Source of the DNA: Natronomonas marina
GTDB lineage: Archaea; Halobacteriota; Halobacteria; Halobacteriales; Haloarculaceae
Direction of reading: 5' to 3'
DNA: 64,000 nt
NCBI RefSeq assembly: GCF_024298905.1
Contig: NZ_CP101154.1
Span: 3,746,932-3,810,931, forward strand
Position numbers and translations under genes: made by a program. Below, piece by piece: positions 41,490-50,635 of the stretch (position 1 is the first letter of the stretch; each line of letters opens with the position of its first letter). Under the pieces are notes generated by a model. The model was not told the DNA's origin, searched no databases, and saw nothing but the letters and a program-made list of their open reading frames with translations.

Positions 41490-43121
41490 ATGCCAGGAAA
41501 CGACGGCACTCGGTCGACCGACTCGCCGGCGGGCGACGCCGGTCGCTCGCTCCGCGCCGACGCCCGGGGCGTCTCCCCCGTCGTCGGCGCGGTGCTGATG
41601 CTCGCGGTGGCGATGCTGCTGCTTTCGGTCCTCCAGACGACGGCCATCCCGGCGCTGAACGCCCAACAGGAGTTCCAGCACAACCAGGACCTCCAGACGG
41701 ACCTCGTCGAACTCGAGACGACGGTCGACCGGGTCGCCGCAATCGGGACCGGCGAGACGACGCCGGTGGCGGTCGGCCTCCGGTATCCGCCGCGACTCGT
41801 GTTCGTCAACCCACCGCCGGTCAGCGGCCGCCTCCGGACGACCGACCCCCGGAACGCGACGATAGCGAACGCGCGGGCGCCGGGCGAGACGGGCGACTAC
41901 TGGGACGGCACGACCCGGCGGATTCCCACGCGGACCGTCGTCTACAGCCCCGCCTACAACGAGTACGGCGACGCCCCGACGACGGTGTACGAGCCGTGGG
42001 TCGTCTACAACCGCCAGGACGACGCGAGCGTCCCGCTGACGGGGACGGACCTGGTCGACGGCCGGCGCATCTCGCTGGTCGCCATCGACGGCGAGTACTC
42101 GGCGTCGCGGGCCGGCACCGTCGGCGTGAACGCCGAACCCGAGAGCGCGCCGGTCCGGGTCGTGACGGTACGCAACGACACGGGGCCGGTGACCCTGACC
42201 GTCCCGACGGGGCTCCGCAACGACACCTGGACGCGGCTTCTCGAGGCCGAACTCGCGGCCAACGGCGGCAACGTCACCGGCATCGACTGTGCCGACGAGC
42301 CACCCGCCCCCTGCGGCGAGTTGACGCTGACGCTCTCGCCCGGCAGTTACGACCTCCACCTCGGCGAGGTGGCGCTGGACGGCTCCGACCGCGAACCGGC
42401 GACCTACCTCACCGACGTCGAGGGCAACGCGACGGCGGTCCCCGAGTCCGGCCGCCAGCGGCTCGCCGTCGAGGCGCGCGACCGGTTCGACAACCCGGTC
42501 AGCGGCGTCCCCGTGGCCGCGTCGGTCGCCGACGGCCCGGGCGAGGTCGACCGGGTGCGGCCGACGAGCGGGCCGGACGGCCGGGCCGTCTTCGTCTATC
42601 GCGCGCCCGACGACGTCGCGGAGAGTCAGTCCGTGACCGTCACCGCCCGCTTCGGCGACGGCGCCGAACAGCGGACCGTCGACTTCGACGTCCGCGTTGT
42701 CGACCTCGACCCCGGCACCGGTCCGCCCCCGGGTCCAGGCCCGGGACCGCCGCCGGGAACCAGCGCCGACGCCGTCGCCGGCGTCGAGGAGTCGGTCGAC
42801 AGCGGGAACGTCCCGGGCCGCGACCGCGGCCGGGAGATAACGTTCGACCTGCGGGCGACCGAGGCGGTGACCGTCACGGACTTCTCGGTCCAGACCCGCG
42901 GGGACCTCGCCGGGCGACCGTTCGTCGACCGCGGGACGACCTTCGACGGGTCCGAACCGCGGGTGACGTTCCAGGGCGAAGTCGGGGTCGTACTGCGGGA
43001 GTTCGGCGGGAGCGGCAACCTCGGCGTCGAGGAGTTCGTCGACCCGAGCGACGAGGACGCCGTCGTCGTCGTCACCCTCCAGTTCGACGACGGGAGCACG
43101 CGCACGCTGGGGATAGCGTAG
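41490..43121 (+). CDS. Large type IV pilin-like protein
   Basis: The 543-residue protein has an archaeal class III signal: RADARG|VSPVVGAVLMLAVAMLL, where the prepilin peptidase would cut after Gly27 and the following hydrophobic helix builds the pilus core. Normal pilins are 130-200 residues, so this is unusually large. After a beta-rich region comes a Big/invasin-like repeat (LAVEARDRFDNPVSGVPVAASV, about 330-410), a Pro-Gly linker near 412-427, and a final beta domain. It could be a minor pilin or a tip adhesin of the pilus encoded by the two upstream genes. Confidence 0.8.
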   Translation: MPGNDGTRSTDSPAGDAGRSLRADARGVSPVVGAVLMLAVAMLLLSVLQTTAIPALNAQQEFQHNQDLQTDLVELETTVDRVAAIGTGETTPVAVGLRYPPRLVFVNPPPVSGRLRTTDPRNATIANARAPGETGDYWDGTTRRIPTRTVVYSPAYNEYGDAPTTVYEPWVVYNRQDDASVPLTGTDLVDGRRISLVAIDGEYSASRAGTVGVNAEPESAPVRVVTVRNDTGPVTLTVPTGLRNDTWTRLLEAELAANGGNVTGIDCADEPPAPCGELTLTLSPGSYDLHLGEVALDGSDREPATYLTDVEGNATAVPESGRQRLAVEARDRFDNPVSGVPVAASVADGPGEVDRVRPTSGPDGRAVFVYRAPDDVAESQSVTVTARFGDGAEQRTVDFDVRVVDLDPGTGPPPGPGPGPPPGTSADAVAGVEESVDSGNVPGRDRGREITFDLRATEAVTVTDFSVQTRGDLAGRPFVDRGTTFDGSEPRVTFQGEVGVVLREFGGSGNLGVEEFVDPSDEDAVVVVTLQFDDGSTRTLGIA

Positions 43122-43130
43122 GCGGGCGAT

Positions 43131-44741
43131 TCAGTCGTCGCCCGGTGCCACTTCCCGGGGTTCGCTCGTGGCCTTGGGGTCGATGCCGCGGCGTCTGGCG
43201 TCGAAATCGGAGAGAACGTAGACGAGGGCGACGAGCGCCAGGACGCCAACCGGGAGCAGCACGAACGGCGTGATGCGGGTGAAGCCCCACACCAGCATCA
43301 GCCCCGCGGTCACCATCACGACCGTGAACGCGTAGTAGAATTGGGTGCGGACGTGGTCGACGAGGTCGGCGCCGGTGAACGTCGAGGACAGCACGGTCGT
43401 ATCGGAGATGGGCGAGGAGTGGTCGCCGAAGATGGCGCCCGAGAACACCATCCCGACCATCACCGCGACCATGGTGTGGCTCCCGGTGAGGTTCCAGGCG
43501 ACGGGGACGGCGATGGGCGTGACGATGCCCATCGTGCCCCAGGAACTCCCGGTCGAGAAGGCGATGAACGCGGCGGTAAAGAGGACGACCACGGGCAGGA
43601 TTTCGGGCGTGAGGAACGCCTCGACGACGCTGCTGACGTAGTTACCCGTCCCGAGGCCGCCGTCTTCGACCGGGGCGACGACGTTCCCAATGCCCCACGC
43701 CAGCACGAGGATGGTGACCGCGGTCAGCATGATGCCGAAGCCGTCGATGGTGGTGTCGACGCTCTCCGACAGCGACAGCAGGTCGTAGTAGTAACCGATG
43801 GTGTAGGTCGTCGCCACCATCGCAAAGGAGCCGAAGATGAGCGCCAGGGCGTAGTCGGCCCCCGTGACCATGTCGTACAGCGAGGCGCCGGGCGAGTAGC
43901 CGGTGTACAGCGCCGACCCGATGGTGACGCCGATGAGTACGACGATGGGCAGGACGAACGAGGTCAGTCGCGGGTCGTCGACGTTCGGTTCGCCGAGTTC
44001 GGCCTCGACGTCCTGCATCGGTCGGGCGTCGTCGCGGGTCACCTTTCCCGTCTCGGCGGCACGGTGCTCGGCGGTGAGCATCTCGCCGTAATCGCGTCGG
44101 CTGAGGACGACGATGCCGACCATCACGATGGCCAGAATCGAGTACATGTTGTACGGGATGGACTGCAGGAACACCTCGAAGGAGTTCGGTATCTCGCTGG
44201 CAGCGAGGTCCGTCGCCTCGTACCCCGACTCGATCATCGACAGCTGGAAGGCGACCCACGAGGAGATGGCCAGCGTCGCCACCGGCGCGGCCGTCGAGTC
44301 GACGAGGTACGACAGCTTCTCCCGGGAGACGCCGAGGTTGTCCGAGATGTCCTTCATCGTGCTGCCGACGACGGCGGTGTTGGCGTAGTCGTCGAAGAAC
44401 AGCACGATGCCGAGCAGCCACGCGGCGACGCCGGCCTTCCGCTTGGTGTCGATTCGTTCGGTTGCCCAGTTCCGGACGGCGTGGGAGCCGCCGAGCCGCC
44501 ATATCATCGCCACCGCCGACCCCAACAGCAGCGTGAAGATGATGATCTGGGCGTGGAAGGTGCTCTCCCCGATGGCCGAGGCGATCCAGCCGAAGGTCTG
44601 TCCCAGCCCGACGCTGCCGGTGGCAATGACGCCGCCGGCCCAGATGCCGAGGAACAGCGACAGGACGGCCTTCCGGGTGACGATTGCGAGCAGTATCGCC
44701 AGGAGCGGCGGTACGAGCGATAGTATGCCAAACTCTGACAT
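43131..44741 (-). CDS. nhaC: NhaC-family sodium/proton antiporter
   Basis: This 536-residue polytopic protein has at least ten helices. Diagnostic NhaC motifs are LFFDDYANTAVVGSTM and FGDHSSPISDTTVLSSTFTGADL with acidic residues in the pore. The N-terminus LSLVPPLLAILLAIVTRKAVLSL and helix near residue 330 also fit. It should expel sodium in exchange for protons, central to salt balance. A member of the family may instead exchange malate and lactate, so the exact substrate is open. Start is the ATG at 44741; ATG at 44753 is four codons longer. It is divergent from uspA. Confidence 0.88.
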   Translation of the reverse strand: MSEFGILSLVPPLLAILLAIVTRKAVLSLFLGIWAGGVIATGSVGLGQTFGWIASAIGESTFHAQIIIFTLLLGSAVAMIWRLGGSHAVRNWATERIDTKRKAGVAAWLLGIVLFFDDYANTAVVGSTMKDISDNLGVSREKLSYLVDSTAAPVATLAISSWVAFQLSMIESGYEATDLAASEIPNSFEVFLQSIPYNMYSILAIVMVGIVVLSRRDYGEMLTAEHRAAETGKVTRDDARPMQDVEAELGEPNVDDPRLTSFVLPIVVLIGVTIGSALYTGYSPGASLYDMVTGADYALALIFGSFAMVATTYTIGYYYDLLSLSESVDTTIDGFGIMLTAVTILVLAWGIGNVVAPVEDGGLGTGNYVSSVVEAFLTPEILPVVVLFTAAFIAFSTGSSWGTMGIVTPIAVPVAWNLTGSHTMVAVMVGMVFSGAIFGDHSSPISDTTVLSSTFTGADLVDHVRTQFYYAFTVVMVTAGLMLVWGFTRITPFVLLPVGVLALVALVYVLSDFDARRRGIDPKATSEPREVAPGDD

Positions 44742-44764
44742 ACGAAGAACCATCCTGATCATCC

Positions 44765-44802
44765 TATTTAAACCTCCTCCGTAGCGCGAGGTGGGTTTAA
44801 AT
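44765..44802. promoter_or_regulatory. Divergent promoter with perfect 9-base inverted repeat
   Basis: ATTTAAACC at 44766-44774 is exactly mirrored by GGTTTAAAT at 44794-44802. Each arm contains the TATA element for one of the divergent genes (nhaC to the left, uspA to the right), with the right TATA 25-32 bases before the uspA ATG. A single factor could control both genes. The function of the dyad is inferred. Confidence 0.55.
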
Positions 44803-44826
44803 GTTCCCATCGCCAAAAATGGCGTC

Positions 44827-45249
44827 ATGACCGCTGTACTGGTCCCGTACGACGGATCGACGCTCTCGCAGGAGGCGCTGACCTTCGCCTGCGAACGGTT
44901 CCCCGAGGCGGAGGTCACGGCGCTTTTCGTCGTCGACACGACCGTCACCTATCAGCCCGAGAAGTACGTCGGCGTGAAGCTCTCGGAGATCTACGAACAG
45001 CGGGAGACCGAGGGTGAGGAGATTCTCGCCGACGCCGAAGCCCTCGCCGCCGAACACGGGACGACCCTGTCGACCGCTATCGTGAAGGGCCGGCCGTCCA
45101 AGGAGATACTCGCCTACGTCGACGAACACGGCATCGACCACGTCGTCCTCGGGAGCCACAGCCAGGACCTCATCGAGCGGTTCTTCGTCGGCAGCGTCGC
45201 CGAGCGGGTCGTCGACCGGATCCCCGTCCCGGTCACGGTCGTCCGCTGA
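44827..45249 (+). CDS. Universal stress protein (UspA family)
   Basis: The 140-residue protein has the Usp fold, starting MTAVLVPYDGSTLS with the Asp at residue 9. In the nucleotide loop the sequence is GSHSQDLIERFFVGSV, where the second Gly of the ATP-binding signature is Ser, so ATP binding may be weaker or absent. It is divergent from nhaC with only 85 bases between starts and a shared symmetric promoter, so it probably serves ion stress with the antiporter. No other domain is fused to it. Confidence 0.88.
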   Translation: MTAVLVPYDGSTLSQEALTFACERFPEAEVTALFVVDTTVTYQPEKYVGVKLSEIYEQRETEGEEILADAEALAAEHGTTLSTAIVKGRPSKEILAYVDEHGIDHVVLGSHSQDLIERFFVGSVAERVVDRIPVPVTVVR

Positions 45250-45261
45250 ACTGCCCTCGGT

Positions 45262-46614
45262 TCACCCCGCGGGCACGACCCGGTGGAGGCCGCCGTCGCT
45301 CTCGCCCACTGTGAGGACGTACACCTCTCCCTCTGGGTCCCGGCCGACCGAGAGGAGTCGACCGAGATCGCCCGCGTCGCCGTCGGCCACCGGCAGGACC
45401 GCGGTCGGCCACCGGTCGCCGTCGTCGGGCGGCGTGGCGACGAAGAGCCGCCCGTCGGCCCGGAGGTCACCGAAGACGTACCGGCCGGCGAGTGCCGGGA
45501 GCGCCGCCCCCCGGTAGACCTGTCCGCCGATGACCGAGACGCCGCTGACCGCCGCCCCCGAGTGGGGGTACTCGACGACGGGGTCGACGAGCGGTTCGCC
45601 GCCGCGAACGTCGTCGGGCGTCCGCTCGGGGCAGGTCTCGGCGCCGTAGCAGTGGCTCGCCTCCCTGACGTTCCAGCCGTAGTTGCCGCCCTTCTCGACG
45701 ATGTCGACCTCCTCGAAGCGGTTCTGTCCCACGTCGCCGACGAACAGGCGACCGTCGTCGAAGGCCATCCGGTAGGGGTTCCGCAGCCCCCAGGCGTACT
45801 GCTCGTCCAGACCCTCGCGGCCGACGAGCGGGTTGTCCTCGGGGACGGCGTAGGGTTCCTCGCCGTCGACATCGATGCGGAGGATGCTCCCCAGCAGGTT
45901 CTCGGTGACGTCCTGGCCGTTGCCGCCGCCGACGGCGCCGTACCAGTCCTCGACGTGGCCCCTCCCCTGGTCGCCGCCGGCCCCGCCGTCGCCCACCGCG
46001 ACGTAGAGGTGGCCGTCGGGACCGAACGCGAGGTCGCCGGCGTTGTGGTTGCCCTGTGGCTGTGGAATCTCGAGGACGGTCCGCTCGGTGTCGGGGTCGA
46101 CTCGCCGGCCGTCGTCGCCGACGCGGAACTCCGCGAGGACGAACGTGTGGCTGTAGTCCGGGGGCGTTCCGTCGCGGCGCGGCGCGCTGTAGCGGACGAA
46201 CAGCCGGCGGTTTTCGGCGAAACCGGGGTGCAGCGCGATGCCGAGCAGCCCCTTCTCGCCGCCGGCGGTCACCGTCTCGCGCAAGTCGAGCAACGGCGCC
46301 TCGCGGAGGCCGTCCGGGCCGTGAACGTGAACGACGCCCTGCTGTTCGGCGACGTAGCGGCGGTCGGCGTCCGGCGCGAAGGCGACGTCCAGCGGCGCCC
46401 GCAGGCCGTCGACGAGCGTCTCGAGGGCGACGGCCGCGGGCAGGCCGTCGGCGTCCGCGGTCGGCGTCCCCTCTCCTCCTGCCCCGTCCCGGCTCGCGTC
46501 CGTCCCCGTCCCGGCCGGGGTCGCGTCGGGCGTCTCCTGGCCCCCACACCCGGCAACCCCGCTCGCGGTCGCGGCGGCCGCCAGAGCGAGCAGTCGGCGT
46601 CGGCTGACGTCCAT
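45262..46614 (-). CDS. Secreted PQQ-type sugar dehydrogenase-like lipoprotein
   Basis: The 450-residue protein begins MDVSRRRLLALAAAATASGVAGCGG, a twin-arginine signal ending in a lipobox Cys, so it is likely a membrane-anchored lipoprotein outside the cell. The mature part is a six-bladed beta propeller of the soluble aldose/glucose dehydrogenase (Gdh/HHIP-like) type: KGLLGIALHPGF, PQPQGNHNAGDLAFGPDGHLYV, YAWGLRNPYRMAFDD and NYGWNV. Such enzymes use PQQ; no PQQ synthesis gene is seen here, and many archaeal members have unproven activity. The ATG at 46614 puts the RR motif at residues 5-7; the frame opens upstream at 46641. Confidence 0.8.
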   Translation of the reverse strand: MDVSRRRLLALAAAATASGVAGCGGQETPDATPAGTGTDASRDGAGGEGTPTADADGLPAAVALETLVDGLRAPLDVAFAPDADRRYVAEQQGVVHVHGPDGLREAPLLDLRETVTAGGEKGLLGIALHPGFAENRRLFVRYSAPRRDGTPPDYSHTFVLAEFRVGDDGRRVDPDTERTVLEIPQPQGNHNAGDLAFGPDGHLYVAVGDGGAGGDQGRGHVEDWYGAVGGGNGQDVTENLLGSILRIDVDGEEPYAVPEDNPLVGREGLDEQYAWGLRNPYRMAFDDGRLFVGDVGQNRFEEVDIVEKGGNYGWNVREASHCYGAETCPERTPDDVRGGEPLVDPVVEYPHSGAAVSGVSVIGGQVYRGAALPALAGRYVFGDLRADGRLFVATPPDDGDRWPTAVLPVADGDAGDLGRLLSVGRDPEGEVYVLTVGESDGGLHRVVPAG

Positions 46615-46715
46615 ACCGCCGCCGAGGGTCCGGAGGATCAAATACCCCCTCCCGCGCCGGCTCTCGCGTGCGCCCCCGGCAGGGGAGCCTTTACCCTCCC
46701 CGTCGTAGGGAACGC

Positions 46716-47870
46716 ATGCACGAGCCGACCGACCGCGTCCGGCGAGCCGAACGGTCGAAGATACGCGTGATGTTCGACCTCGCGGAGGCGACCGACCGCG
46801 ACCTGGTCCGACTGGAGGTGGGTGAACCGGACTTCGACACGCCCGAACACGTCGTCGCGGCGGCCGCCGAGGCGGCCCGCGACGGGGCGACCCACTACAC
46901 GCCGAACGCGGGGCTGCCGGAGACGCGGCGGGCCATCCGCGACGCGATGGCCGACGACTACGGGGTCGAGCACGGTATCGACGAGATAGCCGTCACCGTC
47001 GGCGGGATGGAGGCGCTGCACCTGGCGACGCTGTCGGTGGTGGGCCCGGGCGAGGAACTGCTGTACCCGGGGCCGGCCTGGCCCAACTACGAGACGCAGG
47101 CGTTCCTGGCGGACGGCCGCCCGGTCGAGGTGCCGATGCCGGCCGAGTCGGGGTACGCCCTCGACGCCGACCGCCTCACCGACCGGATGGGGCCCGAGAC
47201 GGCCGCGGTCGTGCTGACGACGCCCTCGAACCCGACGGGGCGGGTGTTCGACCCCGACGCGATACGGGCGGTCGTCGAGGCGGCCGACGAGCACGACGCC
47301 TACGTCGTCGCCGACGAGGTGTACGCGGGGCTGACCTACGACCGCGACCCGCGGGGCATCGCGGCGCTGACCGGCCACCCCGGGCACGTCCTCACGGTCG
47401 GGTCGTGCTCGAAGACCTACGCGATGACGGGCTGGCGCCTCGGCTGGCTGGCCGGCGACCGGTCGGTGATCGACGAGGCCGTGAAGGTCCGCGAGTCGAC
47501 GACGGCGTGTGCCTCCAGCGTCGCACAGCACGCCGCCATCGAGGCGCTCACGGGGCCGCAGGAACCCTTCGAGGAGATGTACGACGCCTTCGAGCGGCGC
47601 CGCGACTACGTCGCCGACCGCATCGCCGACATCGACGGCCTGTCGGCGCCGCGCCCCGAGGGCGCCTTCTACGCCTTCCTCGACCCCGACGTCGAGGCGG
47701 ATTCGCTGCCGTTCGCGAAGTACCTCCTGACCGAGCACGGGGTGGTGCTGGCGCCCGGCAGCGGCTTCGGGACGGCCGGCGAGGGTCGGCTCCGGCTCTC
47801 CTTCGCCAACTCGATGGACCGCCTCGAGGAGGGACTGGACCGAATCGAGGCCGGCATCGAGGCCTACTGA
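46716..47870 (+). CDS. Class I/II pyridoxal-phosphate aminotransferase
   Basis: The 384-residue enzyme has the fold type I aminotransferase motifs: LEVGEPDFDTPEHVV near the N-terminus, TPSNPTGRVFD, the Tyr-Asp pair in VVADEVYAGLTYD, and the PLP Lys in VGSCSKTYAMTGWRLGW (about residue 232), plus the Arg in EGRLRLSFANS for the substrate carboxylate. Aspartate or alanine type transaminases look similar, so the amino acid cannot be fixed. Start is the ATG at 46716 (MHEPTDRV). It is divergent from the propeller lipoprotein gene. Confidence 0.88.
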   Translation: MHEPTDRVRRAERSKIRVMFDLAEATDRDLVRLEVGEPDFDTPEHVVAAAAEAARDGATHYTPNAGLPETRRAIRDAMADDYGVEHGIDEIAVTVGGMEALHLATLSVVGPGEELLYPGPAWPNYETQAFLADGRPVEVPMPAESGYALDADRLTDRMGPETAAVVLTTPSNPTGRVFDPDAIRAVVEAADEHDAYVVADEVYAGLTYDRDPRGIAALTGHPGHVLTVGSCSKTYAMTGWRLGWLAGDRSVIDEAVKVRESTTACASSVAQHAAIEALTGPQEPFEEMYDAFERRRDYVADRIADIDGLSAPRPEGAFYAFLDPDVEADSLPFAKYLLTEHGVVLAPGSGFGTAGEGRLRLSFANSMDRLEEGLDRIEAGIEAY

Positions 47871-47876
47871 ACGGGC

Positions 47877-49100
47877 CTACACGCCGTCCGGCTCGGGCGC
47901 GTACCACGCCAGCAGGACGCCGACCGCGCCGAGGCCGCCCGCGAGTGCGAAGGTCGCCCGGTAGCCGACGGCGGAGATGAGGCCGCCGGCCGCGATGGGC
48001 GCGAGGAAGGCGCCCGCGCTGCCGACGCTCGTCAGGAAGGCGACGGCGGTGGCGGCGACCGCGGGATCGACAAGTTCGCGGACGTAGGCGAACACGATGC
48101 CGAGACAGAGCTGGACCGCAAAGCCGGCGACGAGCAGTGCGGCGACGACCAGCGGAACCGTCCGGAGCGCGGTGAAGGTGCCGACGACTGGGGCCGCCAC
48201 GAGGAAGGACACGAGGACGACCGGCTTGCGCCGACCGTCGAACAGCGTATCGGAGAGGAGGCCGCCGCTGACCCGCGAGAGCACGCCGACGGCGGGGAAG
48301 GCGGCCACGAGGGCCCCGCTGAGCGCCAGGGACAGCTCCAGCTGGTCGGTGAGGTACGACGGCGTCCAGCTGTTGACGAACAGGTACAGCGAGTAGCCGA
48401 TGAAGCCCAGCAGGCCGACGGTCCAGACCCGGCGGTCGGTGACGACGCTGGCCAACTCCGCCGCGCTCGGCGCCGAGGTGCCGCTGGCGCGGCCGTTGCC
48501 GCGACTGGCGGGCCAGAAGAGCACCAGCCCGACGAGGGCGGCGCCGGTGAACGCCGGGAAGATAGCGGGCCAGCCGAAGGCGTCGGCGACGAGCGGGCCG
48601 CCCGCCTGTCCGACCGCGAAGCCGATGGGACCGCTGGCGGTGAACGTCGCCACCGCGGTCCCGCGTCTCTCCGGACCGAACGACCGGCCGACGATGTCGA
48701 TGCCGGCGTTCCAGACGACGACGTAGGCGACGCCGCCGACGACGCGGGAGGCGATCAGCGACCGGTAGGCGCCGGCGGTCGCGGCCTGCCAGCCCCACGC
48801 CCCCGCGAGGAACAGCAGGCCGATGGCGGCCGCGACGGCGTGTCTGGAGTTCGTCCGGTCGAGGACGACCCCGACCGGGAGGCTGGCGACCACGACCGTC
48901 CCGAACATCACGCCGACGACGAGGCCGGCCCCGGCGTCGCCGACGCCCAGCGATGACGTAATCAGCGGCGTGACGCTCGCCGGCACGATCTCGTAGGCGG
49001 CGAGCGCCATCGAGATGACGCTCGCGCCCACGAGCAGGCTCCAGCGGGCGCGGCGGCTCTCGAGTACGGCGTCGGTCCGGGTCGGCGTCTCCCCTGCCAC
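47877..49100 (-). CDS. MFS transporter
   Basis: The 407-residue protein has twelve predicted helices in two sets of six. The first intracellular loop motif reads VGVVLDRTNSRHAVAAAIG, similar to the GxLaDrxGrr signature of the major facilitator superfamily, and its second-half match is SGGLLSDTLFDGRRK. Substrate cannot be judged; the family includes nitrate, sugar and drug carriers. It converges with the aminotransferase gene and is divergent from a secreted beta-propeller gene. Confidence 0.85.
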   Translation of the reverse strand: MAGETPTRTDAVLESRRARWSLLVGASVISMALAAYEIVPASVTPLITSSLGVGDAGAGLVVGVMFGTVVVASLPVGVVLDRTNSRHAVAAAIGLLFLAGAWGWQAATAGAYRSLIASRVVGGVAYVVVWNAGIDIVGRSFGPERRGTAVATFTASGPIGFAVGQAGGPLVADAFGWPAIFPAFTGAALVGLVLFWPASRGNGRASGTSAPSAAELASVVTDRRVWTVGLLGFIGYSLYLFVNSWTPSYLTDQLELSLALSGALVAAFPAVGVLSRVSGGLLSDTLFDGRRKPVVLVSFLVAAPVVGTFTALRTVPLVVAALLVAGFAVQLCLGIVFAYVRELVDPAVAATAVAFLTSVGSAGAFLAPIAAGGLISAVGYRATFALAGGLGAVGVLLAWYAPEPDGV

Positions 49101-49216
49101 GCCGGGTGCGTTTCGCGCCGGCTCGTATCAACCCACCGAGCGGGGCCGTTTCGGTCAGTTTCGGGGCCGTACGTCGACCGCGAGGCATATGTCGGCGGGG
49201 GCCGAAGCCGACGGCG

Positions 49217-50575
49217 ATGTCACCGCCCGGACGTCGAGAGGACCGACCGGCCGGCCCCCGCTTCGGCCGGCGCCGCCTGCTTTCGAGTCTCGGCGCCGCC
49301 GGCCTGGTCGGTCTCGCGGGCTGTACGAGCCTCGTCGACGACGGCTACGACCGGAACCAGGCCGCCTTCGACCCCGAGATTCGCCCCTACGACGAGACGT
49401 ACCCGGTCGGCGACGAACTGACGATGTTCCGCCGGGGGACGCGACGGCTCGGCTACTTCCCCGAGGCGTCGGTGCCCGACGCCGTCGAGGTGGAGTGGTC
49501 GGCGCCGATAAACGAACTCGGACACACGGCGGCGAAGTCCAGCCCGCGGCCGACGCCGGACGGCGAGACGCTGATTGTCCCGGACGACACGGGCCGCGTC
49601 CACGCGTTCGCGCCCGACGGCGAGAACCGCTGGACGGTTCGGACGGGTGCCGGCGACAGCCTCGGCTTCCACGGGACGCCGACGGTCGTCGACGGGACGG
49701 CCTACGTCGGCGGCTACGACGGCGCGATGTACGCGCTGGACGTCGAGACGGGCGAGTACGTCTGGAAGACCACCCGGTGGCAACTCGGCGGCGCCATCGC
49801 CATCGGCTCCAGCCCCGCCTACTGGGACGGGGTGCTGTACTTCGTCGCCGAGTACAACTACCCGGGGATGGACCCCTCGGGGACGATGTGGGCACTGGAC
49901 GCGGGGACGGGCCGGCCGCTGTGGTACGACGACCGCCCGTGGGGGATGCCCCACCCCTCGCCCGCAATCGACCCCGCGACCGAGCGGATGATAATCGGCT
50001 CCAACGACGGCGTCTGTTACTGCTGGGAGTTCCCCTCGCTGGAGTTCGCGTGGTCCTTCGAGACGGGCGCCGAAATCAAGGGCACCATCCCGACCTACGA
50101 GGGCGGCGCCTTCGTCGGGTCGTGGGACGGTCACTTCCGCCGCCTCGACCTCGAGGACGGCAGCCTGGAGTGGTCCTTCGAGACCGGCGCGATAACGATG
50201 TCGAACCCGGGCATCGACCCCGACGCCGGCGTCGTCTACGTCGGCAGCGACGACCGCAACGTCCACGCGCTGGACGCCGACTCCGGCGAGCGACTGTGGT
50301 CGCGGAACGTCCACGGCCACGTCATCGGGTCGCTGAACGTCACCCCCGAGTGCGTGCTCGTCGGCTCCTACGACGCGCGACTCTACTGTCTGGAGAAGGA
50401 CACTGGCGCGGTCCGGTGGACGGTCGAGGGCATCGGCCACGCCACCAGCGAGGCGGTCCCCCACGACGGCCGCATCTTCTACGCGGAACGGGCCGACCTC
50501 TCGGGCTACTGGGCCGACGACGAGGAGACGGTCGTCGAGGAACCGGGCCGCGTCTACGGGCTCCGGCCGGCCTGA
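49217..50575 (+). CDS. Secreted PQQ-like beta-propeller lipoprotein
   Basis: The 452-residue protein starts with an RR-type signal, FGRRRLLSSLGAAGLVGLAGC, ending in a lipobox Cys, so it should be a lipoprotein on the outer face. The mature part has seven or more tandem PQQ-like repeats, each with 'YVG..DG..YALD..TG...W' (for example TAYVGGYDGAMYALDVETG and VVYVGSDDRNVHALDADSG). This fold is usually a scaffold for protein interaction or redox cofactors; enzyme activity is not shown. The ATG at 49217 starts just before the signal. Confidence 0.8.
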   Translation: MSPPGRREDRPAGPRFGRRRLLSSLGAAGLVGLAGCTSLVDDGYDRNQAAFDPEIRPYDETYPVGDELTMFRRGTRRLGYFPEASVPDAVEVEWSAPINELGHTAAKSSPRPTPDGETLIVPDDTGRVHAFAPDGENRWTVRTGAGDSLGFHGTPTVVDGTAYVGGYDGAMYALDVETGEYVWKTTRWQLGGAIAIGSSPAYWDGVLYFVAEYNYPGMDPSGTMWALDAGTGRPLWYDDRPWGMPHPSPAIDPATERMIIGSNDGVCYCWEFPSLEFAWSFETGAEIKGTIPTYEGGAFVGSWDGHFRRLDLEDGSLEWSFETGAITMSNPGIDPDAGVVYVGSDDRNVHALDADSGERLWSRNVHGHVIGSLNVTPECVLVGSYDARLYCLEKDTGAVRWTVEGIGHATSEAVPHDGRIFYAERADLSGYWADDEETVVEEPGRVYGLRPA

Positions 50576-50635
50576 CGGCCCGCGGCGCTCGCCGCTGAAC
50601 GAAGGCTTTTGTGTTCGATTCGGCTACCTGTAGGC

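Noticed and set aside
37418-41809. A 1463-codon minus-strand open frame covering the pilus ATPase and platform genes
   Set aside because: It is an antisense shadow of high-GC coding sequence. The plus-strand frames show clear ATPase and secretion F motifs, while the minus frame has no recognisable domain.
45262-46614. Confident naming as PQQ-glucose dehydrogenase
   Set aside because: The propeller fold fits, but no PQQ synthesis genes are present in the window and many archaeal members of this family are uncharacterised.
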